Assembly (NCBI GenBank): GCA_944320135.1 | Contig: CALUGI010000003.1 | Location: 62,001 to 126,000 of the forward strand | Source: an uncultured Phocaeicola sp. | Lineage (GTDB): Bacteria; Bacteroidota; Bacteroidia; Bacteroidales; Bacteroidaceae | Direction: 5' to 3' | Length of the DNA: 64,000 nucleotides | Shown: positions 53,994 through 63,293 of the stretch, piece after piece | How the letters are laid out: each line of letters opens with the position of its first letter | How positions within the stretch are numbered: the stretch's first letter is position 1 | The notes under the pieces: generated by a model | What the model was told of the DNA's origin: nothing | The model's input: the letters and a program-made list of their open reading frames with translations, nothing else | Database searches by the model: none | Translations under genes and position numbers: made by a program

Positions 53994-55166
53994 TTATTGC
54001 AGTTTTTTCTCGATACGGAAGTTGGCTAAACTATGGTCGACCGTCCACGTAAGTCCCGGAGCACTGATGGCAAAATCAAAATACTTCAACTCAGAAGTTC
54101 CCGGATTCATCCCATCAAAATCCAAAGTGACCGTGCGCCATTTGCCTTCCGTATTCAATCCGTTCTGATTGTCGAAGTTCCACGTATATTGGGCGCTGTC
54201 GAACTTGAAATTGTATCCGCCGGAATAAACAGGCACCGATGCCGGACAAGAAATCTCAAACTTAAACACATATTCCGACGGGTTGTCCACAACGTCCTGC
54301 GGTATCGCCACATTGCCGTTCAGCCAAGTTGTCCATGCCCAAGAGCCGAACTCTCCGGTTATCCTGACGAACGACTTGCCGTCAATCGGTTCAGGGTCAT
54401 CGGTATTGGAGCCGTCCGTGATATAATCCGTTTTCGAAATGTTGCTCCCCTCAGGGTCGTCCAAATCGAAAAGGAAGCTGTCCGCATTGCGGAATACAAT
54501 CTGTCTGTTCACGTGCCCGTTCACTCCTTCATAATCAATGTTGATGAGCGATTTCGGCTGTGCATTCTCAGGAATCACGACAGAAAAATAATACTCAGAA
54601 ACAGAATCCACCTTCAACGTTTCTCCGTTCATCGTCACTTTGGAGGTCTCGACCGAACCGTCAAATCCGTAAAGGTCGAAATAATCGCCCACAATCTGCA
54701 CCGTGTCGCCCGGTTCGCAATACTCATTATACAATCCTTCAACCCTCACTTCCGGAATCACCACCTTGAAATCGTATGACGTCTCCCCCAGTTCGGTTGT
54801 ATAATAAATCTTGTCGGTCACCTCTCCCGGCACCTTCCTCGGCACAGGCAAGTAAGCGTTCTTCGCCGTGGCATACACCTCCGACACCGGAAGCTCCACA
54901 TCGTTGAAAAGCACCTTCGTCACATGGCTCAGGTTCTCCCCTTCAAGCACGAGCATTTCTTCAAACTCGGCAGAAACAATCGGAGCCGTTTTTTCCGTAT
55001 CGTCAGCATAATACACCATATTGATGACCGGCGCTCCTGTAGATGTCATGCCATCGTCATAGTTGTCGTTATAAGTTACAATGTCGTTGCAGGAAGAAAG
55101 GCTTCCCAACAGCATTGCCGACACCGCAACGAGCTTTATATTTATCTTTTTCATATCATTCTTCAT
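53994..55166 (-). CDS. Surface glycan-binding lipoprotein (SusE-position, SGBP type)
   Basis: 390 residues. Start ATG 55166 (or ATG 55154). Lipobox LGSLSSCNDI. Two IPT/TIG-like Ig domains fill about residues 40-230 (ISAEFEEMLVLEGENLSHVTKVLFN-type text seen here as VLEGENLSHVTKVLFNDVEL, and EYCEPGDTVQIVGDYF). The C-terminal 150 residues, rich in Trp and Tyr (FGSWAWTTWLNGNV, YNFKFDSAQYTWNFDNQ), resemble the glycan-binding domain of Bacteroidota SGBP-B proteins. It helps hold mannan at the surface for GH26 and SusCD. It lies 22 bp after susD2 in the same operon. Confidence 0.88.
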   Translation of the reverse strand: MKNDMKKINIKLVAVSAMLLGSLSSCNDIVTYNDNYDDGMTSTGAPVINMVYYADDTEKTAPIVSAEFEEMLVLEGENLSHVTKVLFNDVELPVSEVYATAKNAYLPVPRKVPGEVTDKIYYTTELGETSYDFKVVIPEVRVEGLYNEYCEPGDTVQIVGDYFDLYGFDGSVETSKVTMNGETLKVDSVSEYYFSVVIPENAQPKSLINIDYEGVNGHVNRQIVFRNADSFLFDLDDPEGSNISKTDYITDGSNTDDPEPIDGKSFVRITGEFGSWAWTTWLNGNVAIPQDVVDNPSEYVFKFEISCPASVPVYSGGYNFKFDSAQYTWNFDNQNGLNTEGKWRTVTLDFDGMNPGTSELKYFDFAISAPGLTWTVDHSLANFRIEKKLQ

Positions 55167-55188
55167 TTAAACGTTAAACGGAAACTTG

Positions 55189-56991
55189 TCAGCTCCAACC
55201 CGGATTGTTGCTGTCAATAGCCGTATTGGTAGAAACCTCTGTAGAAGGCAGCGGGAACAGCAGATGGCGGTTTTCGCGGTGTTTGTTGATTCCGGCCTCG
55301 TCATAGTTGGATTCGGTTCCGTCGTTGTTGACGCCTCCGATGGAGTTCATCACATCCAAATAAATTCCCCAGCGGATCAAGTCCCAACGGCGGTCGCCTT
55401 CCAATGCAAGTTCCTTCGCCCTTTCTTCAAAGACGGCGGCCCGAAGCTGGTCTTTGTCGCCATAGGTTATCATTTGCGTGGCATTGGAACGTCTGCGCAC
55501 ATCGTTCAGCTTCGCCATCGCCTCCGAATAGTTTTCCAGTTCGCACTGAGCTTCGGCATAAATCAGATAAACGTCCGCCATACGGAGGAACGGATAATAG
55601 GCGTCCGAATACTTCTGAGTCACGTCCGTTACGTCCGCATACTTGTTCGTGAACGCCAGACATTCGTTGGATACGTTGAAATAATAGTTGCGCCCGTCGT
55701 TGTACGGAGCCACGGGGTCTGAAACCCAATTGCCTTCCAAATCATATCCTGTGGCCATAATCTTGTATTCTTCCGTATTCGGATAGTAGAAACCTCCCAG
55801 ATTGTTCGGGTTCTCGTCTTGATAGGAAACCACAAAACGATGCTTCACCCCCTCGGTAATGCGGTAGTCATCGTGGTCGAACAGATAATACCAGTGGTAA
55901 CGGTTCCCGATATACAGGCCGGTTGCCACCACGCCGCTTCCGTTTTCCACTCCGTTATACCATTCCAGGATGCCCGACGTATAGGTATCATCTCCGCTTC
56001 TTGTACGGAGCGAGAACAAGTGTTCCATATCCGTCCCAACTTCGTCATAACCGGTCTTGGTCCACAGCTCGCCGTATGGCAGCAAGCCGTAGGTGCCGTA
56101 GTTATGCTCGCTGTCCGGCTGAATCAGATAGCCAGCCCACCGTGCAGCCTCACGGTAGCATTCCATGTAGTCAAAACCCTCATAACCTTTCACCTGCGTT
56201 TTCTGGAAAATTCTTGTCACAGGAGCCGCCAACTGCTTGTTGCCTCCTGCATCAAAGCTATAGGCGGTTCCGGTCTTGATTGTCATATTGGCGCCGGCAG
56301 GCATGGAAGCCGCTCCCATCGTGGCATACACTTTCGCCAGAAGCGCAACGGCAGTCCCTGCGCATACATGCCCTACCTGATATCCCGCATCCGTATTCTT
56401 GTACAAACGGGGAATCGCCTCTTCCTCCAAGATGCGGATGATTTCCTTATATACATCCGCTATAGGACGGCGGGGCTGGTCGTAGTCTGCGCCGTTGTCG
56501 ATAGACGTGTCGAACAAAGGAATGTCACCGTATGCGCGCACCAGCAAGAAATAAGCGAACGCCTTGTTGAAATAAATCTCTCCCAAACCGTTTTGCTTTA
56601 CTGCCTCGTCCGCGCCTGTAATGTTGTTCACGTTCGCAATCGCTACATTGGCGCGGTTAATCAGATTGTAACATCCGTTCCACAACGTATTGACCACTTC
56701 GTCTCCCTGAAAGTTTCCTGCGCCCAGATTCGAGAAAGCCCAATCCGGCCCCGAAACATAATCGCAGTCCATATCGAGCAAACGGGGGAAGTTGCCCCAA
56801 CGCGCCATATCGTCCACCCATTTGCTGTAGACGCCGGTCACCCAAAGTCCCACAGCCGCATCATCATTGCCGACTTCATCTATGCCGACGTAAGAGTAAG
56901 GCTCTTCCTTCAAGAAATCGCTGCAAGAAGCCAACGAACCGAAGCCTGCTGCAGCCAGAGCCATTGTGAGATATAATTTATGCAGTTTCAT
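55189..56991 (-). CDS. SusD-like outer-membrane lipoprotein, locus 2
   Basis: 600 residues. Lipobox SLASCSDFLKEEPYSYVG (Cys23), the standard SusD start. RagB/SusD features are present: NLINRANVAIANVN, GEIYFNKAFAYFLLVRAYGDIPL, MADVYLIYAEAQCELENYSEA, LNDVRRRSNA, ELALEGDRRWDLIRWG. It pairs with SusC2 to take up mannan fragments. It differs clearly in sequence from the locus 1 SusD, so the two systems may prefer different chain lengths or decorations. It lies 38 bp after susC2. Confidence 0.93.
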   Translation of the reverse strand: MKLHKLYLTMALAAAGFGSLASCSDFLKEEPYSYVGIDEVGNDDAAVGLWVTGVYSKWVDDMARWGNFPRLLDMDCDYVSGPDWAFSNLGAGNFQGDEVVNTLWNGCYNLINRANVAIANVNNITGADEAVKQNGLGEIYFNKAFAYFLLVRAYGDIPLFDTSIDNGADYDQPRRPIADVYKEIIRILEEEAIPRLYKNTDAGYQVGHVCAGTAVALLAKVYATMGAASMPAGANMTIKTGTAYSFDAGGNKQLAAPVTRIFQKTQVKGYEGFDYMECYREAARWAGYLIQPDSEHNYGTYGLLPYGELWTKTGYDEVGTDMEHLFSLRTRSGDDTYTSGILEWYNGVENGSGVVATGLYIGNRYHWYYLFDHDDYRITEGVKHRFVVSYQDENPNNLGGFYYPNTEEYKIMATGYDLEGNWVSDPVAPYNDGRNYYFNVSNECLAFTNKYADVTDVTQKYSDAYYPFLRMADVYLIYAEAQCELENYSEAMAKLNDVRRRSNATQMITYGDKDQLRAAVFEERAKELALEGDRRWDLIRWGIYLDVMNSIGGVNNDGTESNYDEAGINKHRENRHLLFPLPSTEVSTNTAIDSNNPGWS

Positions 56992-57029
56992 AATAAAATA
57001 TGCTCCATTAATAATTGCTTTATTGCTAC

Positions 57030-60000
57030 TTAAAAATTAACCTTCAGCCCGATAGAGAATGTACGGCTGCTCGGATAGGAATAAATGTCCACACCCCTTC
57101 GCGAAGCGTCTGAACCGAAAGCGTTTACCTCAGGGTCATACCAGCTATATCCGCTGATGGTGAACAAATTTGTTGCGTTGGCATAAATGCTGATGTTGTT
57201 GATACCCTTGAAGTCAGGCTTCCAGTTGTATCCGATGCTCAGGTTCTTCAACTTCAGATAAGAACCGTCTTCCACATAACGGTTGGAAATCAACCAAGTG
57301 CGTTCGTAACCGGCTGTAGCCTTCGGCCATTGGGCATTTGCTGCATTCTCGGCCGTCCAGCGTGCGTTGTAGGCATCGCGGGTGATATTCCCGGCATTTC
57401 CCATTTTGATGTCCATCAAGTTGCCGTTGAATATGTCGTTTCCTTGGCTTCCTTGCAGGAAAAAGCTCAACGTAAAGTTCTTCCACTCGAAATTATTCGT
57501 AATGCCATACACGAAATCCGGATTCGTATCGCCGATAATCACACGGTCGGCAGATGTAATGGCCGGATTGTCATCGAAGTTGCGATACTTGATTTCACCA
57601 ATCATCGATGCACCCTTTGCACGTATTTCCGGGTCAGGCGAAGCCATCACTTCGGCTAAGTTATCATAGAATCCGTCTTCTACATAACCGAATATCGTAC
57701 CGATCGGGCATCCGTTGCGCTGCAAAAACACTTCATCCGCCGCGTTCCACAAACGAGTGGCATACTGGTCCGACTCAAGTCCGCCGATCTTGTTACGGTT
57801 GAACGAGATGTTAGCATCCATATTCCACTTCAAAGGAGTGTCTTGCAAGATATAGAATTTTCCCGAAAGTTCCAAGCCTTCATTGGTGACATAACCGCTA
57901 TTTACCAACATCGTGCCGAATCCGGTACTGTTAGGTATCTTCACATCCTGAAGCAAGTCGCGCGTTTTCTTATGATAATAGTCCACTGTAAAGTTGATGC
58001 GATTGTTCAGGAATCCCATGTCCAAACCTATATTATATTGAGAGGTAGTCTCCCAACGCAAATCCTCCGAAACCGGGCCTCTCCAGTCTACCTGAGCAAA
58101 ACCGCTGCTCAACGCTCCGGAGAAAGGATAGTTGGCTATATTCAGGATAGAAATCGTGCGATAGCTTCCGATACCCTGATTTCCAGTCTCGCCATAGCTC
58201 AATCTCAACTTCAGGTTACTGAACAAATCCCAATCTTTAATGAACTTTTCTTCTGACAAACGCCATGCAAAGGCTCCCGACAAGAAACTTGCCCACTTGT
58301 TTTTCTCAGTGAACTTGCTGGAACCATCGGCACGATAGGAAGCGGTAAAGATATACTTGTCCATCAACGTATAGTTGACGCGCGCCAAGAAAGAAGCCAA
58401 GGCTGCATCGCCACGGTCAGAAACCAGACGGCCGGGATTCACGCCCAGACTCATGTCATAGTCTTGAGTCAGATCGCTTGGGAAACCGGTAGCAGACATC
58501 GACTTGTTTCCCCAACTTGACTTCTCTGCGGTAAAACCGGCAACCGCATTGACCGAATGCTTGCCTCCGAACGATTTGTCAAAGGTAAGCAAGGACTCTG
58601 CGGTGATGCCCAGCCACCAGTTGGTAGATTGTCCGGCTTTGCCGTTGATATTGCTCGTTGAAGAACCTTCTTGCGTTTCACGGCCATAGTAAGTGCCGCG
58701 ATCATTGTTCGTATAGCTGATGCCGACATTCTGTCTGAACTTCAAGAACGGGAACAGCTTGACCTCCACGTATGACGAATTGAACACATTGATGGCTTTC
58801 AACTGGTCTTTGGTAGAATTGATATACGCAAGAGGGTTTGAAGCCAGCCAGCTCAGTTCGCCTGTCTCCGCCTTATTGTTGTTCGGATCGTATGTGGTCG
58901 GGAAAATCAATGCGGAACGGATAACGCCATAATCGGAAGCGTTGGTCTTCGAGAAGTCTGTCAGCGTATGAGTAAAACTCGTGTTCATTCCCATCTCCAG
59001 CCAGTTGTGAACCTTTCGGCCGATATTCGCGCGCAAAGAGTAACGGGTAAAGCCGGAATTCTTGATGATGCCTTCCTGATCCAGATAGTTGGCGGAATAA
59101 GAATGCCATCCCTTGTCGGAACCTCCCGAAACGCTGATGTTGTATTCTTGCGAAAAGCCTCCCTGGAAAATCAAATCCTGCCAATCGGCAGTACCTACAT
59201 AAGTCTGGTTTCCGTATTCGTCGAAACGCAGACCGGGGGTCAGGAAGTCTTCCGGCGCAGGCTGGTATTTGCCGGACAATGAATTCATCGTACCGTCCGT
59301 CTTCAAACCGTACTCCCATTTTCCGGGATAAGGCAAAGTTCCGACAGGACGGCTGCTGTAAGTATAATCGTTCATCACTTGCTCGTTCTGATACTGCGCA
59401 TAAGTGTACGCATCAAGCACGTCTATCTTTTTAGAGATGCGCGAAAAGCTGAAGTTTGCGGAAAACTCAACCTGATCCTGCCCTGAATCGCCGCGCTTCG
59501 TAGTGACGATTACGACACCGTTGGCGCCGCGAGAACCATAAATGGCCGTAGCGGAAGCATCCTTCAACACTTCAATCGACTCAATGTCGTGCGGATTGAT
59601 AAACGTCAACGGGTTGGACGTCTGGTTGCTGTTGCTGTTCGCGTCGCTGGTGGGAGTGGAACCTGCATCAAACGGCACGCCATCCACAATATACAAAGGT
59701 TGCGAACTGGTAGAGAAAGAGTTCGTACCGCGAATCTGGATGCTGATGCCTCCGCCCGGCGCGCCGTCGCTTTGGTTAACCTGCACGCCGGCCACCTTTC
59801 CGGCAAGCCCTTGGCTCAGGTCGACGGGATTGCCCCGCATCAGGTCGTCGCTCTTGATTTGCGAGATGGCCCCGGACAGGTCTCTTTTCTTCATCGTACC
59901 ATAGCCCACTACCACCACTTCGTCAAGCAGCTCGGAATCGTCTTTCAAGACAATCTCATAAGACGTCTTGCTTCCCACCTTGACCGTTTGCGTGGTATAA

Positions 60001-60281
60001 CCGATAAAAGAGATTTCGACCGTGGCGCCGGGAGCCACGCTCAACGAGAAATTACCGTCAAGGTCGGTGATGACGCCGTTGGTCGTCCCCTTCTCGACTA
60101 CACTTGCGCCGATAACCGCTTCTCCGGCAGCATCGACCACCTTACCTGTAATCTGCTTTTTCGCCTGCTGCGCGATTTCCGCCTCCGCCGCCGATACGGC
60201 CCAAGCATGAGGCGCTCCGCCCAATAGGAAGGCTGTACAAGCTCCAGCCACCCAGACGCTTCTTCTTACATTCAGCTTCAT
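57030..60281 (-). CDS. SusC-like TonB-dependent transporter, locus 2
   Basis: 1083 residues. Signal sequence with VWVAGACTAFLLGGAPHAWA, then the regulatory-like domain (ITGKVVDAAGEAVIGASVVE), TonB box and plug start (LDEVVVVGYGTMKKRDLSG), plug motif SIQIRGTNSFSTSSQPLYIV, and a barrel ending in FSIGLKVNF. It is the first gene of the locus 2 operon (susC, susD, glycan-binding protein, GH26). Its promoter carries operator site B, whose core is identical to that of susC1, so both transporters should respond to the same signal. Confidence 0.95.
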   Translation of the reverse strand: MKLNVRRSVWVAGACTAFLLGGAPHAWAVSAAEAEIAQQAKKQITGKVVDAAGEAVIGASVVEKGTTNGVITDLDGNFSLSVAPGATVEISFIGYTTQTVKVGSKTSYEIVLKDDSELLDEVVVVGYGTMKKRDLSGAISQIKSDDLMRGNPVDLSQGLAGKVAGVQVNQSDGAPGGGISIQIRGTNSFSTSSQPLYIVDGVPFDAGSTPTSDANSNSNQTSNPLTFINPHDIESIEVLKDASATAIYGSRGANGVVIVTTKRGDSGQDQVEFSANFSFSRISKKIDVLDAYTYAQYQNEQVMNDYTYSSRPVGTLPYPGKWEYGLKTDGTMNSLSGKYQPAPEDFLTPGLRFDEYGNQTYVGTADWQDLIFQGGFSQEYNISVSGGSDKGWHSYSANYLDQEGIIKNSGFTRYSLRANIGRKVHNWLEMGMNTSFTHTLTDFSKTNASDYGVIRSALIFPTTYDPNNNKAETGELSWLASNPLAYINSTKDQLKAINVFNSSYVEVKLFPFLKFRQNVGISYTNNDRGTYYGRETQEGSSTSNINGKAGQSTNWWLGITAESLLTFDKSFGGKHSVNAVAGFTAEKSSWGNKSMSATGFPSDLTQDYDMSLGVNPGRLVSDRGDAALASFLARVNYTLMDKYIFTASYRADGSSKFTEKNKWASFLSGAFAWRLSEEKFIKDWDLFSNLKLRLSYGETGNQGIGSYRTISILNIANYPFSGALSSGFAQVDWRGPVSEDLRWETTSQYNIGLDMGFLNNRINFTVDYYHKKTRDLLQDVKIPNSTGFGTMLVNSGYVTNEGLELSGKFYILQDTPLKWNMDANISFNRNKIGGLESDQYATRLWNAADEVFLQRNGCPIGTIFGYVEDGFYDNLAEVMASPDPEIRAKGASMIGEIKYRNFDDNPAITSADRVIIGDTNPDFVYGITNNFEWKNFTLSFFLQGSQGNDIFNGNLMDIKMGNAGNITRDAYNARWTAENAANAQWPKATAGYERTWLISNRYVEDGSYLKLKNLSIGYNWKPDFKGINNISIYANATNLFTISGYSWYDPEVNAFGSDASRRGVDIYSYPSSRTFSIGLKVNF

Positions 60282-60396
60282 ACTGTGTTTTTGATATGAT
60301 TAATATTACGTTTACTTGTAGGATAACATGTAAACAGGTTAATAAAGATTTGTTCTTTAAAATACCGGTCTTAAGGTTATCTTATTTTTACAAAGG

Positions 60397-60456
60397 CAAA
60401 AGTAGTGACATTTATGACAGCATTATGATACTATCTTATCCATATACGACACTATT
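60397..60456 (-). promoter_or_regulatory. Regulated susC2 promoter with 21-bp-spaced direct repeat (site B)
   Basis: In gene orientation AATAGT (60456-60451) and GATAGT (60435-60430), 21 bp apart with TGGATAA between them, then a 25-bp gap and TACTTTTG (60404-60397), a perfect -7 box. No -33 TTTG. It shares ATGGATAAGATAGTAT with site A. Confidence 0.78.
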
Positions 60457-60535
60457 GAAAATACCGTTTTTCCGGAGCCTCTTGCACCCTTTCCCCTCAG
60501 GCGGACGGCTCCTGGCAAAACGCCCCGGCACTTCG

Positions 60536-60577
60536 AAAAAACGCGCCGGAACTTCACTGCGGACTCCGGCGCGTTTT
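60536..60577 (-). terminator. Terminator of the GH130/transporter/epimerase operon
   Basis: A 13-bp perfect stem (AAAACGCGCCGGA with TCCGGCGCGTTTT) and a minus-strand T-run, 19 bp after the epimerase stop. Confidence 0.8.
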
Positions 60578-60595
60578 CTCTGATACGGCCTGCTG

Positions 60596-61801
60596 TCAGG
60601 AGAAACGCTCCACGATTTCCATACACATGCGCCCGTTGTGATACGGACATTTCCAAAACCCGGCCTTGTCGTCCTTGCGGTTGACTGTTCCGTCCGCATA
60701 GCGGCTCCAGTGCCATTCTCCGTGTTCCTTGTCCACTATGCGCTCCTTGATGAACTTCCAGCAGCCGAGAGCTTTGCGCAACGCTTCTTCATCGCCGAAA
60801 TGCTGGTAAAGATTGACGTGCCCTACCACATTCTCCGCCTGCACCCACCAATGGAGTTCGCGGTCGACATGCCCTCTGTCTGCGAAATTCTCGTAAATCA
60901 TGCTTCCGTCGGGGTTCAGCCCCTCATCGGCAGCCTCGGCAATCTTTACGATTACAGGCACTATTCTTTCCAACAGTTTCTTGTCGCCCAACACCAAAGC
61001 GGCCTCATGAATCAGCCAGGATGCTTCAATGTCATGCCCGTAAGAGACAATATGATACTTATTTGACCAATCCTCTTCAAAAAACAAATTCAAGTGTCCG
61101 GTCCGCGCGTCCAGAATCTTTGTCACGAACACTTCAATCAGATTGCGCAGCTGGCGTTCCAAACGTTCGTCCTTCCATACGCGATACAGGTTGGCATACG
61201 GCTCCAGAATGTGGAGATGAGTGTTCATCGTCTTCTTCTCGTTCTCGTCCTTGTCGCTCAAACGCATGTCTTGAATCGGCTGCCAGTCGCGCGTCAGGGC
61301 TTCCACGTAGCCGTTATGCACCGGGTCGAAGCTGTATTTCTCGATTGCTTCAAACAACTTCACGGCATATTCCAACGCTTCCTCGTCGCCGGTGGCGCGG
61401 GCGTACTCGCTCAGTCCGTAGACGGCAAAGCCTATTGCGTAAATCTGCTTCTTCGCATCCGACGGCTTTCCTTCGGCATCCAGCTCCCAATAGATTCCGC
61501 CGAACTGCCTGTCGTAGAAGAAATCCAGCAGATAGCGTTTGGCGCGGGTGGCGGTCGCCAAGTATTCCGTTTTCTTCAACAGCCGATAGGCCGCCGAGAA
61601 TGTCCACAAAATCCTCGCGTTCAGTATCGCCCCCTTCGGAGCGTCCGGATGCAGGCGGTCGTTTCCGTCGATGCGTCCGTAGAAGCCGCCGTTTTCGTTG
61701 TCCGTCATCTTGTCCATCCAGAACGGCAGGATATTGTTTTCGAGTTCGCTCCGCACTTCTTCACGGAGCAGCCTTACATTTTCATTCATCTTTTGCAGCA
61801 C
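60596..61801 (-). CDS. AGE-family epimerase, probable mannobiose (cellobiose) 2-epimerase
   Basis: 401 residues (ATG 61801, or ATG 61789 at MNENVRLLREEV). The (alpha/alpha)6 barrel shows ENNILPFWMDKMTDNENGGFYG, KGAILNARILWTFSAAYR, FGGIYWELDAEGKPSDAKKQ, MNTHLHILEPYANLYRVW with its catalytic-site His, YHIVSYGHDIEASWLIHEAA and LHWWVQAENVVGHVNLYQHF. It turns beta-1,4-mannobiose into mannosyl-glucose in the cytosol. The order GH130, transporter, epimerase matches the described Bacteroides fragilis mannan pathway. The start overlaps the transporter 3' end by up to 20 bases. Confidence 0.92.
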   Translation of the reverse strand: MLQKMNENVRLLREEVRSELENNILPFWMDKMTDNENGGFYGRIDGNDRLHPDAPKGAILNARILWTFSAAYRLLKKTEYLATATRAKRYLLDFFYDRQFGGIYWELDAEGKPSDAKKQIYAIGFAVYGLSEYARATGDEEALEYAVKLFEAIEKYSFDPVHNGYVEALTRDWQPIQDMRLSDKDENEKKTMNTHLHILEPYANLYRVWKDERLERQLRNLIEVFVTKILDARTGHLNLFFEEDWSNKYHIVSYGHDIEASWLIHEAALVLGDKKLLERIVPVIVKIAEAADEGLNPDGSMIYENFADRGHVDRELHWWVQAENVVGHVNLYQHFGDEEALRKALGCWKFIKERIVDKEHGEWHWSRYADGTVNRKDDKAGFWKCPYHNGRMCMEIVERFS

Positions 61802-63173
61802 GCTTTAAGTTCAACTTGCTTATTATCTCCTTCATTCTCTGTTCTCCCAACGGATAGCCTATCACGAACAGCATCGAAACAAACGCGGCAGCGGCAGGCA
61901 GCCAGCTCAGAAACATCTTGATGCCCTGTATCGTTTCGGCACTCTGCACGGCGTTCGCCTGAAAGCCGAAATAAGAAAGCAGCCATCCCGTAACGGCAGT
62001 GCCGATGGCCCATCCGAACTTCTGGCTCATCGACGAGGCACTGAATATCAGCCCCGTGGCACGGTTGCCGGTATTCAGTTCCGAATAGTCGGCACAATCG
62101 GCATACATCGACCACAACAGCGGGAAAATGCTTCCGGCGCAGATGCTGATCAGGCACTGGAACACGAATATCAGCACCAAGTCGTCCTTGTCGAACCAAT
62201 AGAAGACAATGCTCAATGCCGTTGCTGCCAGCATAGCTATGGCGAAGGTGTTCTTCTTGCCAATCTTGTTGCTGACCGGAGCCGCCAGCACCACGCCGAT
62301 GATATTCGCCATCTGCCCTACCGAAAGGAAAAGGCCGCTCAACACGAACGACATGCCGAAAAGCGTAATCACATGGAAGTCTTCTTCCACGATGAAGTAC
62401 TTGAAATAGTACACTGCCGCTCCGTCACGGATGGAGTTGAACACCAACGACGCGATGCCCGCCCCGAACAGAATCCACCACGGGCGGTTCCGGAACAAGT
62501 CGCGCACATCCCCCTTCAACGATGTCTTCGCTTCGTTGATAGGCTTCACGCGCTCCCTCGTCCACGAAAAGCAGCCGAAGAACAGCAGCACGCACATCAC
62601 CGCAATAACCATTACCGCCATCAGCCAGCCGTGCTGCTGGGCCGCAATGTCCGAACTGTGCCCGCTGAAAGCGTTCGCCATCGGCATGAACAGCAGCAAA
62701 GCGATGAAACTGCCCAAATAGGCGAACATCATGCGGAAGGTGGACAGCGTGCCGCGCTCTTTCGGGTCGGGACTCATCACTCCCAACAGCGAAGCGTAAG
62801 GTACGTTGATGCCCGAATAAACCATCATCATCAGCGAATAAGTGACATAAGCATAAACCAGCTTCCCTGCATCGCCGAACGGAGGCGTGTAAAAAGTAAG
62901 CGCTCCAATCAACCCAAAGGGAATCGCCAAAAACAATAAATAAGGGCGGAATTTTCCCCAACGGCTGTTTGTCCTGTCAGCAACAACGCCTATTACAGGA
63001 TCAAAAACCGAATCCCACACCCTCGTAACCAAAAACATTGTCCCGACCATCGCGGCAGGAAGACCGAATACATCCGTATAAAAAATCATCAGATAGGCGC
63101 CGAACAGCTTCCAGAACATGGAGGAAGCCATATCGCCCAATCCGTAACCTATTTTCTCTTTAAGTTTTATCAT
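61782..63173 (-). CDS. GPH-family sugar:cation symporter, copy 2
   Basis: 463 residues from ATG 63173 (the frame extends to 63278 but homology with copy 1 begins at MIKLKEKIGYGLGDMASSM). About 12 membrane helices. Conserved loops are VWDSVFDPVIGVVADRTNSRWGKFRPYLLF and ADYSELNTGNRATGLIFSASSMSQKFGW. It imports mannobiose or longer mannosides across the inner membrane to the epimerase and GH130 phosphorylase encoded on either side. It is a close paralog of the transporter at 31239-32642. Confidence 0.92.
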   Translation of the reverse strand: MIKLKEKIGYGLGDMASSMFWKLFGAYLMIFYTDVFGLPAAMVGTMFLVTRVWDSVFDPVIGVVADRTNSRWGKFRPYLLFLAIPFGLIGALTFYTPPFGDAGKLVYAYVTYSLMMMVYSGINVPYASLLGVMSPDPKERGTLSTFRMMFAYLGSFIALLLFMPMANAFSGHSSDIAAQQHGWLMAVMVIAVMCVLLFFGCFSWTRERVKPINEAKTSLKGDVRDLFRNRPWWILFGAGIASLVFNSIRDGAAVYYFKYFIVEEDFHVITLFGMSFVLSGLFLSVGQMANIIGVVLAAPVSNKIGKKNTFAIAMLAATALSIVFYWFDKDDLVLIFVFQCLISICAGSIFPLLWSMYADCADYSELNTGNRATGLIFSASSMSQKFGWAIGTAVTGWLLSYFGFQANAVQSAETIQGIKMFLSWLPAAAAFVSMLFVIGYPLGEQRMKEIISKLNLKRAAKDE

Positions 63174-63293
63174 GGTTGCACTTGCTTTTCTGTTAAATCC
63201 ATGTTTCTCCAAGCCTCCATTCGGGGGAGTCTTATGAAAGGACAGTGACTCTATCCGCAACACAGGCTCCCCTTTCAAGGAAAACCGGAAAGG

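Larger units (their letters stand above)
60282..60595. other. Intergenic region upstream of susC2, 314 bp
   Basis: It contains the susC2 leader, regulated promoter site B (60397-60456), GC-rich phased units at 60497-60577 (heads GGCGGACGG, GCCCCGGC, GCGCCGG, CGGCGCG) and the terminator of the epimerase operon, which is built from the last two units. No gene is seen. Confidence 0.6.
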
